Shown here piece after piece: positions 19,566 through 31,021 of a DNA stretch of 34,640 nucleotides. Below the pieces are notes generated by a model. The model saw only the letters and a list, made by a program, of their open reading frames with translations, did not search any database and was not told the origin of the DNA. Source of the DNA: Ectocarpus siliculosus (Eukaryota > Sar > Phaeophyceae > Ectocarpales > Ectocarpaceae); NCBI GenBank assembly GCA_000310025.1, contig FN649741.1:7550701-7585340 (forward strand), given 5' to 3'. Made by a program: the position numbers and the translations under genes. Positions within the stretch are counted from its first letter, which is position 1. Every line of letters starts with the position of its first letter.

Positions 19566-22421
19566 TGGCGGGGGGGGCAGGGAGGGTCCTCGAGCAGCAC
19601 GACCGAAACGGATTTGCAATCGCTTGGGGCTCCGGACCTCTCTGCGTCGGATACCGAGCACGAGCGGGGCGGGGGTGTCGTGTGCGCGGAAGGAAGCTGG
19701 AGTCGAGCGATGGCGGCTGGGCGCGGTGGGGCTTGTTGGTGGGCATTTTCCATTCGAAATCTATTCAGATACACCGGGATGGAGGAGGGCGCGGAAACGT
19801 CGTGCGTGCGTGTGCGTGTAACCCTTGGGCATCTTACGGCACGGTACGGCGGTTACATGGGGAAGGAAGAGGAATTGGGGGGGGGGGGTAGGAGAGAGAA
19901 ACCCCGCCGTACTTAGTCGCCGGGGCCCCTAGATCACCCCGCGCCTTGTATTGGTCCGTTCGTTCAACTGTAGGGTGGGACAGGGGGTCTTTACGATGAG
20001 CAGATAGGTAGCGACGTGACGTGGCGGTTGCAGTTTAGGTCGCCAAGCAAACGTTCTGCAACTCTTTGTGGGAGCACGTGCGTCGTGGCTTGGTACCAGC
20101 GTCGCCGAGAGGGGCGGAGTGCTGGGAGGCGGGCGGGCGGGAGGGCGGGGGGCGGCAAGACTGCTGAAATTGGTTCAGAGGCCTAACTAGCTCGAGTCTC
20201 CGCTGGCGGCGGAGAGTGGCTGAACTGTCGCGTTACGCAGCGGGAGGCAGAGAAGCAACTACCACACGTACGATGAGGACAAGCCCGAACAGGGTCGGTT
20301 GTGTTGCGCTTAAGATTAGCGTGGGAGAATCGTGTTCCATTTTGGGCCAAGTGGAAGCGTAGTGAGGAATGGCCCTCTTGAAAGGCAAGGGAGTAGTAGC
20401 AGGTGACCATTCGGGGGTGTCATCCGAAAGATGCGTCCGCTTTGATTTTGTGGATGAGTATAGCGACTGAGTCGCTGAAAAGACTGGGAGGTAGAGGGGG
20501 TATCACGTTATGAGGTAGCGGTTGTTGAGGCACACGAGACGAGGAAGCGCGAAGGCTCGTAGTACAGGGCTAGGTTGACCCGACAATCGAGTCGAGCTGT
20601 TCGAACGCCTTGTCTGCTCCCGTAGCATCGTAGCACTCCACGCCGTGTTGAAACACGCGCTTTCGAGCGTTGGCGGCGATCTCACCGATCAAGGAGAACG
20701 GTGTTGTAACCGACGAAGGGTTTGCATCTTACGCCGAACCGGGGATGGGCACAAATCATCCCCTGGCGGCCACGGGCCGGGGCGTTTTTTATGAAGGGCT
20801 GCGTGTGGGGGTCTCCACTCGATATTGTAACGGGGGCAGCTATCTCTCTCTTGTGCCCGTCTGTTTTTGTTTTGGCAGTGTCGTCTATTTAATACATCAA
20901 CAACCAGTTTTTGATAAGTTAACTGTTTGTCGGGACCTCGCCGGCTCTAAAAAGCCGAGAACACCCAACCTAGCTAGTGGGATTGCTTCGCGTAACGTCT
21001 GCTCTGATACCCTCCAAAGATTTAAGCTTGTGGAGCCGCGGGGGGGGGGGGAGGGGGGGAGGATCTCGGTCTGTGCGTTCCTCTTGAACTCAGAATGACG
21101 GGGTTTTTTTCAAGAATTCGCGTCCGAATTTGTCGGGAAGGCGCTGCAGGTGAACGACGCAATTCGCCACGCAGTTGGTCCCCTAGCTCGGTGCACCACG
21201 CGTTGTGTGTGAAGATCTCTCGCTCGCCGTGGAGGGTTTATTGCAGTGGCGGTGGCGGGTGCTGCTGTTCTCTTAGGTCTGGGGTTACCTCCGGAGTGGC
21301 CTGCGTCTGGCGAGCGGGGCTGCAAAAAATTGTACATATAGCAGCTTGTCGGGTACTTGTTTCATTTGCCGTGGCTCTTCCCTCCCCTTGTGGTATATTT
21401 TTGTTTGTTGCCTGAGCGGTCCGGTCAGAGTCGGAGTCGCGGGCTGTGTTTTTCCGGCTTTTCGGGTGCCCTTAAGCTTTGGTTCCGTCCGTCTGTGTAG
21501 AATTATTCACGCGAGGAAATGTTCTTCTTCGCCGCGAGTGTCGGGACGGTTTTTTCTTTTCCAGGTTCTGTTAATTTGCCTTGGAAATTACGTCCTCGTC
21601 CTCGGAAAGACGGAACAAGAAGTGGGCACTGGATAGAGGGTAAATTAGCGGTTTTTAACATGAAGGCCGCGGCTTGCTCAGAAGGGGAGACGAGTTGTAA
21701 AATGTCGCGTGGTGGTTTTGTCGGAGGGGGGTGGAGGCGGAGAGGCAGCCGCCAAGGGGGGGATAGCTTCTGCAGTGCCGAGCGTTGTGGTAAGGAAGAG
21801 GCGTCTTTTGAGCTGAAGAGCCCCAAAAGAATATTCGCAGAATTTTCGTCGCCGGTTCCTGCGAGGGAGAGAGGCTTCGATAGCGAGAGGCTCGTTCGTT
21901 TGTTTGGCTCTTTTCTTGTCCTTCTATGGGTTTTGTTGACTCTTTCCTCGGTTGGCGTCTGTCTGTGTTGCGGGTGTTGGAACTCCGCCTGTGCTCCCTT
22001 TGCTGGTGCCTGGGTGCGGTGGGCTGGGGAGCCACGAACAAACGCGCTGCTGTCGAGAGGCGAATCAAGCGCCCACCTTGTTGATGTTACGTGTGTCGCG
22101 CCCTTTTCTGATTTTGTGCATGAGGAAGTATCTACTACTATTACTAAAATATAATAATAAAAAAAATCGTTCACGTAGAGGTTCGTTGTTTGGTACCGTC
22201 TTTCTTAGACCGTGTCGCTCTCTCTGATTGTAGCCCCGAAGGTCTTGGGGCGACAAATTTTACAGGTCCCCGTATAGCGTGTACGTACGTGACTATGAAG
22301 GTGTGCATGTTGCGGGGGCGGTGAGTAATTCTGCTTTGAGTTTCCTTGTCTGCAAGCTGAGCGGTCGGTGGTCAGCGATAGCTCCTTGATGTATGTGTGT
22401 AGTGTCGTTCTGTCTCGATAG

Positions 22422-22439
22422 CCCCCCCCCCCCCCCCCC
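22422..22439. repeat. Poly-C run of 18 bases
   Basis: Eighteen consecutive C bases. The length is unlikely to be exact in the assembly. Confidence 0.95.
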
Positions 22440-22491
22440 TCTTTCTCAACGCCTGGGGCACGTGTCCAGGGAACTGGTGCGCGATTTATTT

Positions 22492-22647
22492 GGGGAAAAT
22501 ATCTGTGAGAGCCGGAAACGACGTCCTCACCCGGCGTAGCGGGTATCATTCAAGTACTTGATAGCTTCATGTTCCTCTCCCGCGTCGAACAACATTGGGT
22601 GCGTTGTTTGTACGGGGGAAAATACCTGTGAGAGCCGGAAACGACGT
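22492..22647 (+). repeat. Direct repeat pair of about 33 bp (22492-22524 and 22615-22647)
   Basis: Both copies contain GGGGAAAATA, then TCTG or CCTG, then TGAGAGCCGGAAACGACGT, with one mismatch. Spacing is 123 bases, and weaker similarity continues upstream. Confidence 0.85.
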
Positions 22648-24938
22648 GGGGGGGAGGGCTTGATGATTGCCTTCGTTTGCATTGCCCACCACGTGTGTGT
22701 GACCACATGATGAATCTATGGGTCGATTTTTGTGTGTGCTGAATATTTTGAGTCGATATCTACGTATCTCCCTTTCGTTTCGCGAGGTAACGGATTGACG
22801 CTGACTGGCTGCTGTGGTTTGTTGTGGTTGTACGATGAACTTTTGTTGTTCAAAGCTGCATGGCAATGGGGAAAAGGTACTACAGAATGAAAAAGCGTCT
22901 TAGGTTGGTCGTCTCCGGCCTCTGCTTGGTCGTTGTCGACGGCAGTATGTCCGGACCGACCTCCTTGGTATCAAACGAGACCGTTGTTCTGTGAACGGGG
23001 TATATAGGGTACTCGTGCAGCTATTATACCACAGTACGTTCCGAAGAAGACACACACGGTAGCTCTGCGCTTCCGGTTGGCGGCGTTTTGATTATGCGGT
23101 GAGATCGCAAGAATGCAATCGACCAATTAACAACACGGAGCAACGGTGGTGGTGTTGTTGTTTCGAAAACATGCCGGGAGGGCACGTGGGGGCGGCCCTG
23201 CCCGTGCTGTGTCGTGAGGCTATTGGCTGCCAGGACGGAGGGTATTGCGAGCAAGATGGTTTTGGTTGTTTATCGTCGGTTTTGTGCCGTTTGTTTATCT
23301 ATCTTTTGTGTTCGACATTCGGTCGTACGATTTCTGCGCTCCCCCCCTTTCTCCCATGCATGTCCTCTTTTTTGTTTCGATCGAGTATTTGTGGAGCATA
23401 AATTAGTGTGTGTTTTTGTTTTTTGGAGGGATACGGAATATCAAGCAACAGATGGCACCTCAGTTGGGTATTCTACCGCATCCATCGTCCTTGTTTTCCA
23501 TTCGGGGTTTACAATTTGTCGGGGACGGGGGGTAATCGCTGGGTACAAGAGGATGTGCCGGTATCATGTAGGCTTCTGGCATGAGAGGAAAGTAGTGCAG
23601 AACAAGACATTTATAGGATTAACCAAGCGTGGACTTGTTAAAATGACTACTATACAATATAATATCGCGAAACCAATGGCATAATGTACGGGTCGTTCTT
23701 CGTTGACCGCACGCGCTAGCTGACTAGCTACTATCGGTTGGATGTCGAGCTTGAGCACACACCCGCAAAGCAAAAGTGCGAACCCCAGCCTGTCTGTGGT
23801 GGTGTTATGTGGTTTCCACCATGCGTGATGGCCGGCGGTGTGAAAAACAAGCACTGGCAGCACTCCGCACGGACGGCGGTGGGTGGTGGTACCGTACGTG
23901 TTGCCCACGTCGTACGTGCCGTGCAGAGAGAGAGGAGGAGGTGAGAAACAAAAAAAATCCCGTCTACGTGTGGCCGTTTCTCCTTCTGTACGGTCATAAT
24001 GCCGAACGTACGTAATACGTGTAAACCTGACGTCCAGCAAGAATTTGAATGAGGATGACGGTGCACCCACAGACAGTCGGGTTGGGGTCGAGTCCCTCAC
24101 AGCGTCCGTCCATGTTGCTTCTTCTCTGGCTCCAGGGAGATGAGTAAGACAAGAGACGAGTCTTTGGTCAACTCAGCAGCAGCAGCAGCGCTTGCTTGCG
24201 AAGGGCGACCCCGCCGACAACATCGTGCAGATTTTGGGGTTTGAGCGCCACGAAGCTCTTTTTCGGTTGACGATCACCTAGGTAAGTAGTCGGTCTTCTG
24301 TGTGTTAATATAAGGCCAACAAAAGCTTTCCTCGCTTCGGTGCTTTGCGACCAACCAAACGTAGTATAGCGTGACCGGGGTCTTGCCAGCATTGCTGCAC
24401 ACAAAGCAAGCCGTGCTTGATCGTGTCTGAACCACAGGAAGACCGTTCATTGTGTGGCATGCCGATGCGCGATACGGCCATCAATGTCAAATAATAATAC
24501 ATGTTGTTCGGATCGTATGGTGGCAGGTGTTCGTATGTAACAAACTTCCGACACGTTTCTGTGTAATTTACGCGCAAACTGATACTCTCAATAATAAGAG
24601 TAGGCGAACCTTTTGCTGCGCAGCAAGTCCTTGGGTTCAACCATCATCACCGTAGAAGCTACCTCCACATCGCAGCAGCTAGCTGTCGACCGACCCAACA
24701 CGTAGACAGACGTAGTCCCACAGCTCACTCGGCGAAGAGCAAGGCAACAACAGGATCGTGCGGTCTGAAGCAAGGGTTCATGGACACGGTTGGTTGTTTT
24801 CAGAACGTACTTTGGTTTTTTCGTTCTATTGTATATATCAATATTTACTGATCACGGGTGTCCCACTCTCAAAGTAGTACCGTTTTGACTGCATGATAAA
24901 CTGCCCTGATTAACACAGGATGGAGATAGCCAGGAGAC

Positions 24939-25198
24939 AACAACTGTCTGTATGCAACTGCCCGATGCACGACGCTTCTGGGGAAAAACATGTGTTCCGT
25001 GTGTCGCAATCAGCCACCGCCGCCCACAAAATACTCTAACGCGATGCACTCCCCTCTCTTTTCACACTCCCACCACCACTGAAAACCGTCGTACAAACTG
25101 TCCGATGCACGACCCATCTGTCTCGGTAGAACATACGCTCTGTGTGTCGCGATCAGCCACCGCCCACAAAATACTCTACGGCGGTGCACTCCACCCTC
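24939..25198 (+). repeat. Two-copy tandem duplication, unit about 138 bp (24939-25055 and 25085-25198)
   Basis: Each copy runs from CGATGCACGAC through GTGTGTCGC(A/G)ATCAGCCACC and CGCCCACAAAATACTCTA to a GCACTCC ending. The copies differ by small indels and substitutions, so the duplication is not recent. Confidence 0.85.
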
Positions 25199-25752
25199 TG
25201 CTAGTTTCCACCAATCCAACTTACAAACAACCAGGTTTTCCTCCAAGCCGTGGAGCTAAAACTAACAACCCCCGTGCGTAGTTGCAAGCAAGCACGTTTT
25301 TGTTGCCGCGAGCCGTTGCGCGCTTGCATGCAGCTTTGAACGAACAACATTCCTACATCCGAATCCATCGTTCGGTGTTGAAACTCAACCGCCTTTCTCG
25401 GACCCCCCCGCATCATCACCGTGACAAACCCACAAAGAAAGTTAAAGCAAGAAGAACCTAACGAGTATACTACCTCTGTTATGGCCACATCAACAAGGGC
25501 AGACGTCCGGCGGCGACGAACGACCGAGGGACGGCGGCGCTATCCGCCAAGAAGGCGACCTCAAGGCAGACCGACGGACGGGCGGACCGATCCGACCGAA
25601 CCGGACCCACCCAAATCAACACGGAGGAAGGGCCTCCGACCGCGATGATCAAAACCAATAATAAATGAGTCACGACAATTACACCAGGAAAGAGCCACTG
25701 GGGAGATCACCAAGAAACACCTTTTAATTCTGGACATGTTCAAGAGGAATGA

Positions 25753-25848
25753 ATGCCATCTATTAACTTAGGGAGAAAATGTCCAACAAAGAGGAGATGC
25801 CATCTGGTACTATTTACTACTTAGGGAGAAAATGTCCAAGAAAGAGGA
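25753..25848 (+). repeat. Tandem duplication, unit about 44-52 bp
   Basis: Two adjacent copies begin ATGCCATCT and end CTTAGGGAGAAAATGTCC plus AAsAAAGAGG. The second copy carries a short insertion (GGTACTATTT region). Confidence 0.85.
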
Positions 25849-26020
25849 TGCCAACAAGACCAACTTGGAAACACATGAACGAGCAAATAATGCGCACACA
25901 CGCACCCTGCGCCTTCGAGACTTCGTAGGGCCAGTCTATCTAGCCTTCGTCATCTACCAACGCAGCCAAGCGAGCTACGGCCCTCGCCCACAGAACCGCC
26001 AGAACAGACCTCGGGCGTGG

Positions 26021-26407
26021 TTATTGCCTCGGGGGCGGCGGTGGGGGGGGCGCGAACAGGTTGCCGACGAAGCATAACCCCTCCACGATGTCGATAAGGC
26101 TGTCGCAGCGCTCCGCGCCTATGACCCGGCAGTACTCCAGCGCGTAGATGGCGAGGTAGACGACGTGCACGACGACGACCTGCGCAACAGGGGCGAACAC
26201 CTTGGAGGTTCGCTCGGCGGTACACCAGACCACATAGTACACGCCGGAAACGACGAGCATGAGTGCTATGTGTATCAGTCCTCCCCGGATGTAGAGCTGC
26301 CGCCGGTGAGGCACAGCCACCACGGGCAGATGATGTGGCACCGCCGCATGCGCGCCGAGGGCGTGCCAAAATCGGTCCCAGGCGTTCTTCAAGACTTGGG
26401 GAAACAT
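26021..26407 (-). CDS. Small putative membrane protein (terminal or single coding exon)
   Basis: A minus-strand frame begins at the ATG complementary to 26405-26407 (MFPQVLKNAWDRFWHALGAH) and runs 128 codons to a stop beside a proline run (APPPPPPPRQ). A strong acceptor (TTGCTTTCAG) ends at the complement of 26424, so this is either a last exon or a coding exon after a 5' UTR intron. It has at least two hydrophobic segments: GLIHIALMLVVSGVYYVVW, and APVAQVVVVHVVYLAIYALE, the latter followed by an amphipathic stretch with DSLIDIVEGLCFVGNLF. Codons are GC-rich like those of the confident genes. I do not recognise the family. Upstream exons, if any, would lie above 26430. The function is unknown, and the start choice rests on the first Met after the acceptor. 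Confidence 0.45.
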   Translation of the reverse strand: MFPQVLKNAWDRFWHALGAHAAVPHHLPVVAVPHRRQLYIRGGLIHIALMLVVSGVYYVVWCTAERTSKVFAPVAQVVVVHVVYLAIYALEYCRVIGAERCDSLIDIVEGLCFVGNLFAPPPPPPPRQ

Positions 26408-26423
26408 GACGTTGACCGGCGGC

Positions 26424-27690
26424 CTGAAAGCAAACGAATGTGGGTTTGGAGGTAGTAGGTGGTCGAAGTACGACGTGGGACGTGACGCTGGGTATTGAAT
26501 GTAATAAAAAGGGTGGGGAGATGTATTGCATGCCACAGGAACATTATCTCCGGAGTTTGTTATCGATCATCACGGAGTGAGTGCCGATCATGACGGAATG
26601 GGTGCAACTGAGTGTGTTACGCGCCACTACCAAGAACCTGACAACTACGGTACAGTAGTAAGAGCTCCAGGCCAGAAGGAAACAACTATAAGAATGAACA
26701 TGACCGTGAGAAACATGCCCTCAATTCGGAGGTCTGCGTCGGGTACAGATTAGAACGGACTCCCAACAACACGCGGTGGTTGAAACAGGAGAACGTTGGG
26801 GGTGGGGTACAGGGGTGGTTCACCGGGGGGGGGGGCAGTGCCCCTAGCATACTGGAGCCCGGGGAGGGGGGGGACAGGAACAAGGAGTTGACAAAACATC
26901 TGACCGGCGTGTTTTGATTACGCAATTGGGTGGGGGCAGCCATGGGTATTTTTGTCGAGCATCGCCCGGACCGCGAGTTTCATATTTCTTTTCGAAAATA
27001 TTGTGGCATGGCGATGTACGTGCGTGCATACGGGTGAGTCCACGGCAAGAATAACACCGAAAGGGTTAGGTAACCCGTACACCTTCTTCATGGACGTTGA
27101 AAGATGTCAGCGATACCGAGGGAGCTTCAGAGACTAGCAGCGATGAGTGCAGGAGGGAGGATGACCGGAGCAGCCTCGCGGGCGGGGAGCAGACTTGGGC
27201 GGTGGGGGCGACGGGCACAATGGCGGGGGGGGCATCGATGAAGATGATGACGGCAAGGTTGACTCTCCCTTGCGTAGTCCCTTGCGGTCTGGTTGTTGCT
27301 TTTGTTGTCGCATTCATAAACTTGGTTTGAAGTTACGAAACGAACACCTGCTTTGTAACGGCGGTGCGTGACCGCTCTGGTTATTGTCGAGTTTCGCGGT
27401 GCCGCTACGCTACATACACGTCCGTCCCACGGCCAGGACGACGAGTTGGGTCTACATGACGAATGGATGATGCGGACGGCGAGATACATACACGGCATGA
27501 GGATCCCGCACGACGTTACTCGCGTTCGAGGGCCTTCCACCGCTCGCTGCTCTTGACAGTTCTTTTGCCGCAGCATTGGGGGTCTCATAAGATTCAGGAT
27601 AAGGCCTACCTTTGTTGCGAGTGCATCAACGAATCAACACTTTTTTCTGTTGTGTCATGGTACATAGTATGTCAAGGCAGCTTGTTGTGT
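26424..27690. other. Stretch without a recognised gene
   Basis: Overlapping frames occur on both strands. A plus-strand frame at 27097-27330 combines an acidic/Ser-rich part with a hydrophobic tail (VVPCGLVVAFVVAFINLV), but it has no splice-supported continuation and an antisense frame of equal quality. G runs occur at 26827-26837. Confidence 0.35.
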
Positions 27691-27697
27691 GTATGGA

Positions 27698-28942
27698 CAT
27701 GTGCCGAACCGTCAGGGTTTTGGCCGAAAGCTTCAACGAACGGGCAACAGTTACGCGTCATCTTCTTAATGGATGGGGAGGAACTGTGTGATGTGTTTGT
27801 GGTTAACAAAGAAACCAGGAGAGGTAAATGATAATAAGTGGAAAGTGACCTCAGGGGGGGGGGGGTTGTACTCATAGTCGTGCATGCCGTAGTCGTTTGA
27901 CCATTGACCTCGCATCCCTACAAAGCCGGGACGGAGCACGCCGGGTTCTCACCGGACCAGGCTCTCACATCACCAAGCGCGAAGCGCCGTGAGGTATTTG
28001 GCGAGTCGCATGAAGGGTGAGCTGCATCCTGCTAAGGGTGTTCGGCATCTTGTGCTTACTTCCTTGCGTACGGATGACAGCTACGTATGACTTAATTTAT
28101 TTTCTGGTGCTTTCACTTCCAGAGACAGTTGTAAGTACTGTGTAACTGCCTCAAGGAAGCTTGACCATTTTAACACAACGTGGTGCGATCATCCCCCGTT
28201 GCGCGGAGTGAGCGTTGTCGACCCCGCACAACATGATCTACTCGAACACCATTTCCATTATGGTAACCGCCAAACAAAAACCGAGGTACAAAAAAAAACC
28301 CGGTAACCTGGTTGCCGAGTTCACGAAGTGAATTGGCTTGTTTTACAACGTCGTTGCCGAGCGACGAGAACCCAATCCCGATGGCAAACACCGAGTGGGG
28401 GGCTTATTTTACAACGTCGTTGCCAAGCGACGAAAACCCAAACCCCGATGGCAAACACCGGAGGGGGCGGCTTGTTTTACAACGTCGTTGCCAAGCGACG
28501 AAAACCCAAACCCCGATGGCAAACACCGGAGGGGGCGGCTTGTTTTACAACGTCGTTGCCAAGCGACGAAAACCCACACCCCGATGGCAAACAAGGCCGA
28601 GGGGGGGGGGGGAAAGTGACCCCAGGGGGTTGGGAAAAACATGGGAGTAAATACTTCATGAAGGCTGATCAAGAGCAGCCAGGGAGGATCTAGATGCCGC
28701 TAATGGAAGGCAGCAAAATGGAGAAGTAAACAACTTTTGGCGAGAGTAGCTGGCGGAGATATCCAACACAGACGGCCTACAAGCTGGGCACTTTTGTTAG
28801 CATCTCCGCTTTACAGGCGAAGAGCTGGGAGGATGTTGTGGCAGCTTGTATGTTGGACACGCCAAATCAATATGTATGATAAATGTGCCGAACCGTCAGG
28901 ATTTAGGCCGAAAGCTTCAGCGAACGGGCAACAGTTACGTTT
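27698..28942 (+). repeat. Direct repeats of about 58 bp (27698-27757 and 28883-28942)
   Basis: Both copies read ATGTGCCGAACCGTCAGG, then GGCCGAAAGCTTCA, then CGAACGGGCAACAGTTACG, and both are open for the same peptide frame (CAEPSGF, PKAS, NGQQLR). The copies differ at five positions, and three of the differences are silent. A second shared word, GGAAAGTGACC(T/C)CAGG, lies at 27840 and 28612, in the opposite order relative to the first. Confidence 0.8.
28335..28604 (+). repeat. Tandem array, four units of 66-68 bp
   Basis: Units start with GGCTTGTTTTACAACGTCGT (GGCTTATTTT in unit 2) at 28335, 28401, 28469 and 28537. Units 2 to 4 are nearly identical. Each contains a short hairpin, CGTCG TTGCCAAG CGACG, and a TTGCC/GGCAA inverted pair, and ends in a G-rich stretch. 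The period is not a multiple of three, so the frames across it are not evidence for coding. Confidence 0.95.
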
Positions 28943-31020
28943 CTTTGAAGCGGCGTTCTCGGGGTCGAGGCCTGTCTACCAAGCACCTGGTTTTCAGTCA
29001 AAAACCACCCTCGTGAAGGAAGATAAGGAACCCGGTGAACACTGTCCACCGTGAACGTATCACGTGCATACTCCTCCACTTGTCGTTCACATCACGTACC
29101 GTCGTGACATTCGAACGTGTTGCGACCGTTTGTACGCGTTAATCGGAGCTCCAATCAAGCCAAGACCCGGTCTCGGCACATCAGCTCAAGAGACATTGAG
29201 AGATAGAGAACACAAAAAGGAATACAGCTACAATAGCTCAGGCCTCCGTGAGTCGTCACGTTCACGAACTGAGAGCGAAGACAAAGGGTTGGAGTTTTAG
29301 GCTCTTGAACGCTATTATTGCACATAATACATGGTAGCCTATGATGCATATATATGTGTCGACAAGTTTTACATTTTGTCTTGTCGTCCCATCTACTCCG
29401 GGCGCCAATCCAACCCTTCGGGAAATATGTTTGATGAATCAGTCAACATACGGGTGGATCCCCCCCCCGGAAATTAGAACGCGCTGTCCTGTACCGGGCA
29501 AAATTGTTGTTGTTTGTTGTATTTTAGGGAGACCCCGCAAGTGTGTTCCGAGCGAAACGACTGGCCGATAATTTGAGATTGGGAAACGAATGGTGTGCTC
29601 GGGTTGGGGCTGCCAACACAGTGTAAGGCGGAAGTCTCGCGCAATACAGCACACACAGCAGTCAATAGACTGCTACATTAAATATTACAAATAATTGCGG
29701 CTGGCTGTGCTGCGGCTGTAGCATGATACACTATGTATGACAGATGAATCGGGTTATTATATGCGTTATGAATATGATGCGGCGACACACAGCAGCAGCG
29801 TAACACGGCGGTTGGTTGTCGCGGATATAAACACCGCCAAATGTCAGTCACGCAGTCACACAAATGCTTTCTCTCGTTGGTTTGGTTGGTTGGTTGGTGG
29901 ATCATGGGTGAATGGGTTGTTGTGTCGTACAGCATGTAATGTACACTACAATACATATTTTATACACACTATACAATGCATTGGTTTGTTGTTTTTCTGA
30001 TGGCTTCTCGGTGTTTCGCACCCACCCGAGAAATCAAAAGCCACCAACAGTCAGTAGTCTACCCTTTCCATCCACATAGTAATACCCGCGCGGAGTGAGT
30101 GACCAGGTTCGACTGACAGACATCTTTTCTTGATGGTATTTTTTACCCGCCAAAAAACGGACGGACGGCTTGTTTGCTACTACTTTTAGGTCACCTGGTT
30201 GTTGGCGCCGCCGATCGATGCTAACTGAAGATCCACAAGCAAGCACCCTCTGCTGCAGTCAACACCCGCATCGAGCACCCATGGTATAAGAGACGCAAGT
30301 AGACTGTAGATACTACGTATATCATGCGTGCCCGGCATCACACGCCCCGTTGCCAGGTCCTAGGACCTGGACTAGTTGCAATTTTTGTAACCGCTTCACG
30401 AGGTGGAATGTAACATGTTTCTTTATCACGAACGGTGGGCGCCAAGGTGTGCTTCATGTGTGTTTGGGTGGACAGATCGAAGAAACATCTACCGCCAGCC
30501 AACACCCGCGGCAAGGTCCCATCGTGAGGGGCAGAGAGCTGTCGGCTGTCAGACGTACATTTTAGCAGTAGTCTACAGCAGTAGCCCGACATCGCCAGCA
30601 AGATGCTCGCCGCCGATTGTCAGTCTTGCTCAATCAGATGGTTTGGATTGCTGCGGTTTTCCGGCTCGGCAAGAAGTTACGACGATGTTCGTTCTACTCG
30701 TGAGCGCCATGGTGCAGAATGAACGAACGGCATGGATATCCTGCCTCGGACCCTCTTATCTCGCAACACCAACCAGACACTGCTGCTGCTGTGCGGTGCC
30801 TGTGTCTTGGGTAGCTTCTCTTCTCGTGAGCACGTTCGTTTAGATTTTCTTACAGATGTTTGCATGAATCGATCCGCAGGGAACACTGCGCTGGCTGTAC
30901 AGCAGCAGTACCTCTCTACTACTACCGCCGGCGGTATGAGCCACTCTCACCTGTGGAGGAACCAATTGTCTAAAGCAGTACGAGACGTATTCGTGGGGCA
31001 GACACTCAGCGCGGATAGGA
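28943..31020. other. Intergenic stretch, no gene recognised
   Basis: It contains a TTGG simple repeat (29877-29900), a perfect 18-bp palindrome at 30353-30370 and a short CTG run at 30779-30792. Open frames of up to 146 codons on the plus strand (30403-31037) show no motif. Confidence 0.45.
30353..30370. repeat. Perfect 18-bp palindrome
   Basis: CCAGGTCCTAGGACCTGG equals its own reverse complement; symmetry stops exactly at both ends. Confidence 0.95.
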
Positions 31021-31021
31021 G

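Larger units (their letters stand above)
19566..26020. other. Long non-coding, repeat-bearing stretch; no gene recognised
   Basis: The first few hundred bases are presumably the phosphatase 3' UTR. G-rich runs (19877-19886, 21039-21057) and a run of 18 C (22422-22439) occur. Open frames up to 223 codons exist on both strands around 21503-22174, but they overlap each other antisense and show no motif. A short exon-like segment at 24176-24281 and local duplications at 22.5, 24.9-25.2 and 25.75 kb are listed separately. CAG and other simple repeats occur at 24175-24190. Confidence 0.5.

Noticed and set aside
21503-22174. Overlapping open frames of 211 (plus) and 223 (minus) codons, the plus one with a hydrophobic segment
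   Set aside because: Both strands are equally open, neither has a motif or splice-supported extension, and composition is not codon-like. Chance or UTR sequence is more likely.
27097-27330. Acidic plus hydrophobic-tail open frame
   Set aside because: It overlaps an antisense frame of similar quality, is flanked by low-complexity G runs, and has no family or splice evidence.
28338-28560. TTTTACAACGTCGT in the tandem repeat is identical to part of lacZ alpha, suggesting vector contamination
   Set aside because: The match stops after about 14 bases, the following sequence differs from lacZ, and the word recurs in every 68-bp unit, so it is a native repeat.
28335-28604. Tandem array considered as a CRISPR array
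   Set aside because: Units are adjacent with no unique spacers, and the setting is a eukaryotic intron-rich genome.
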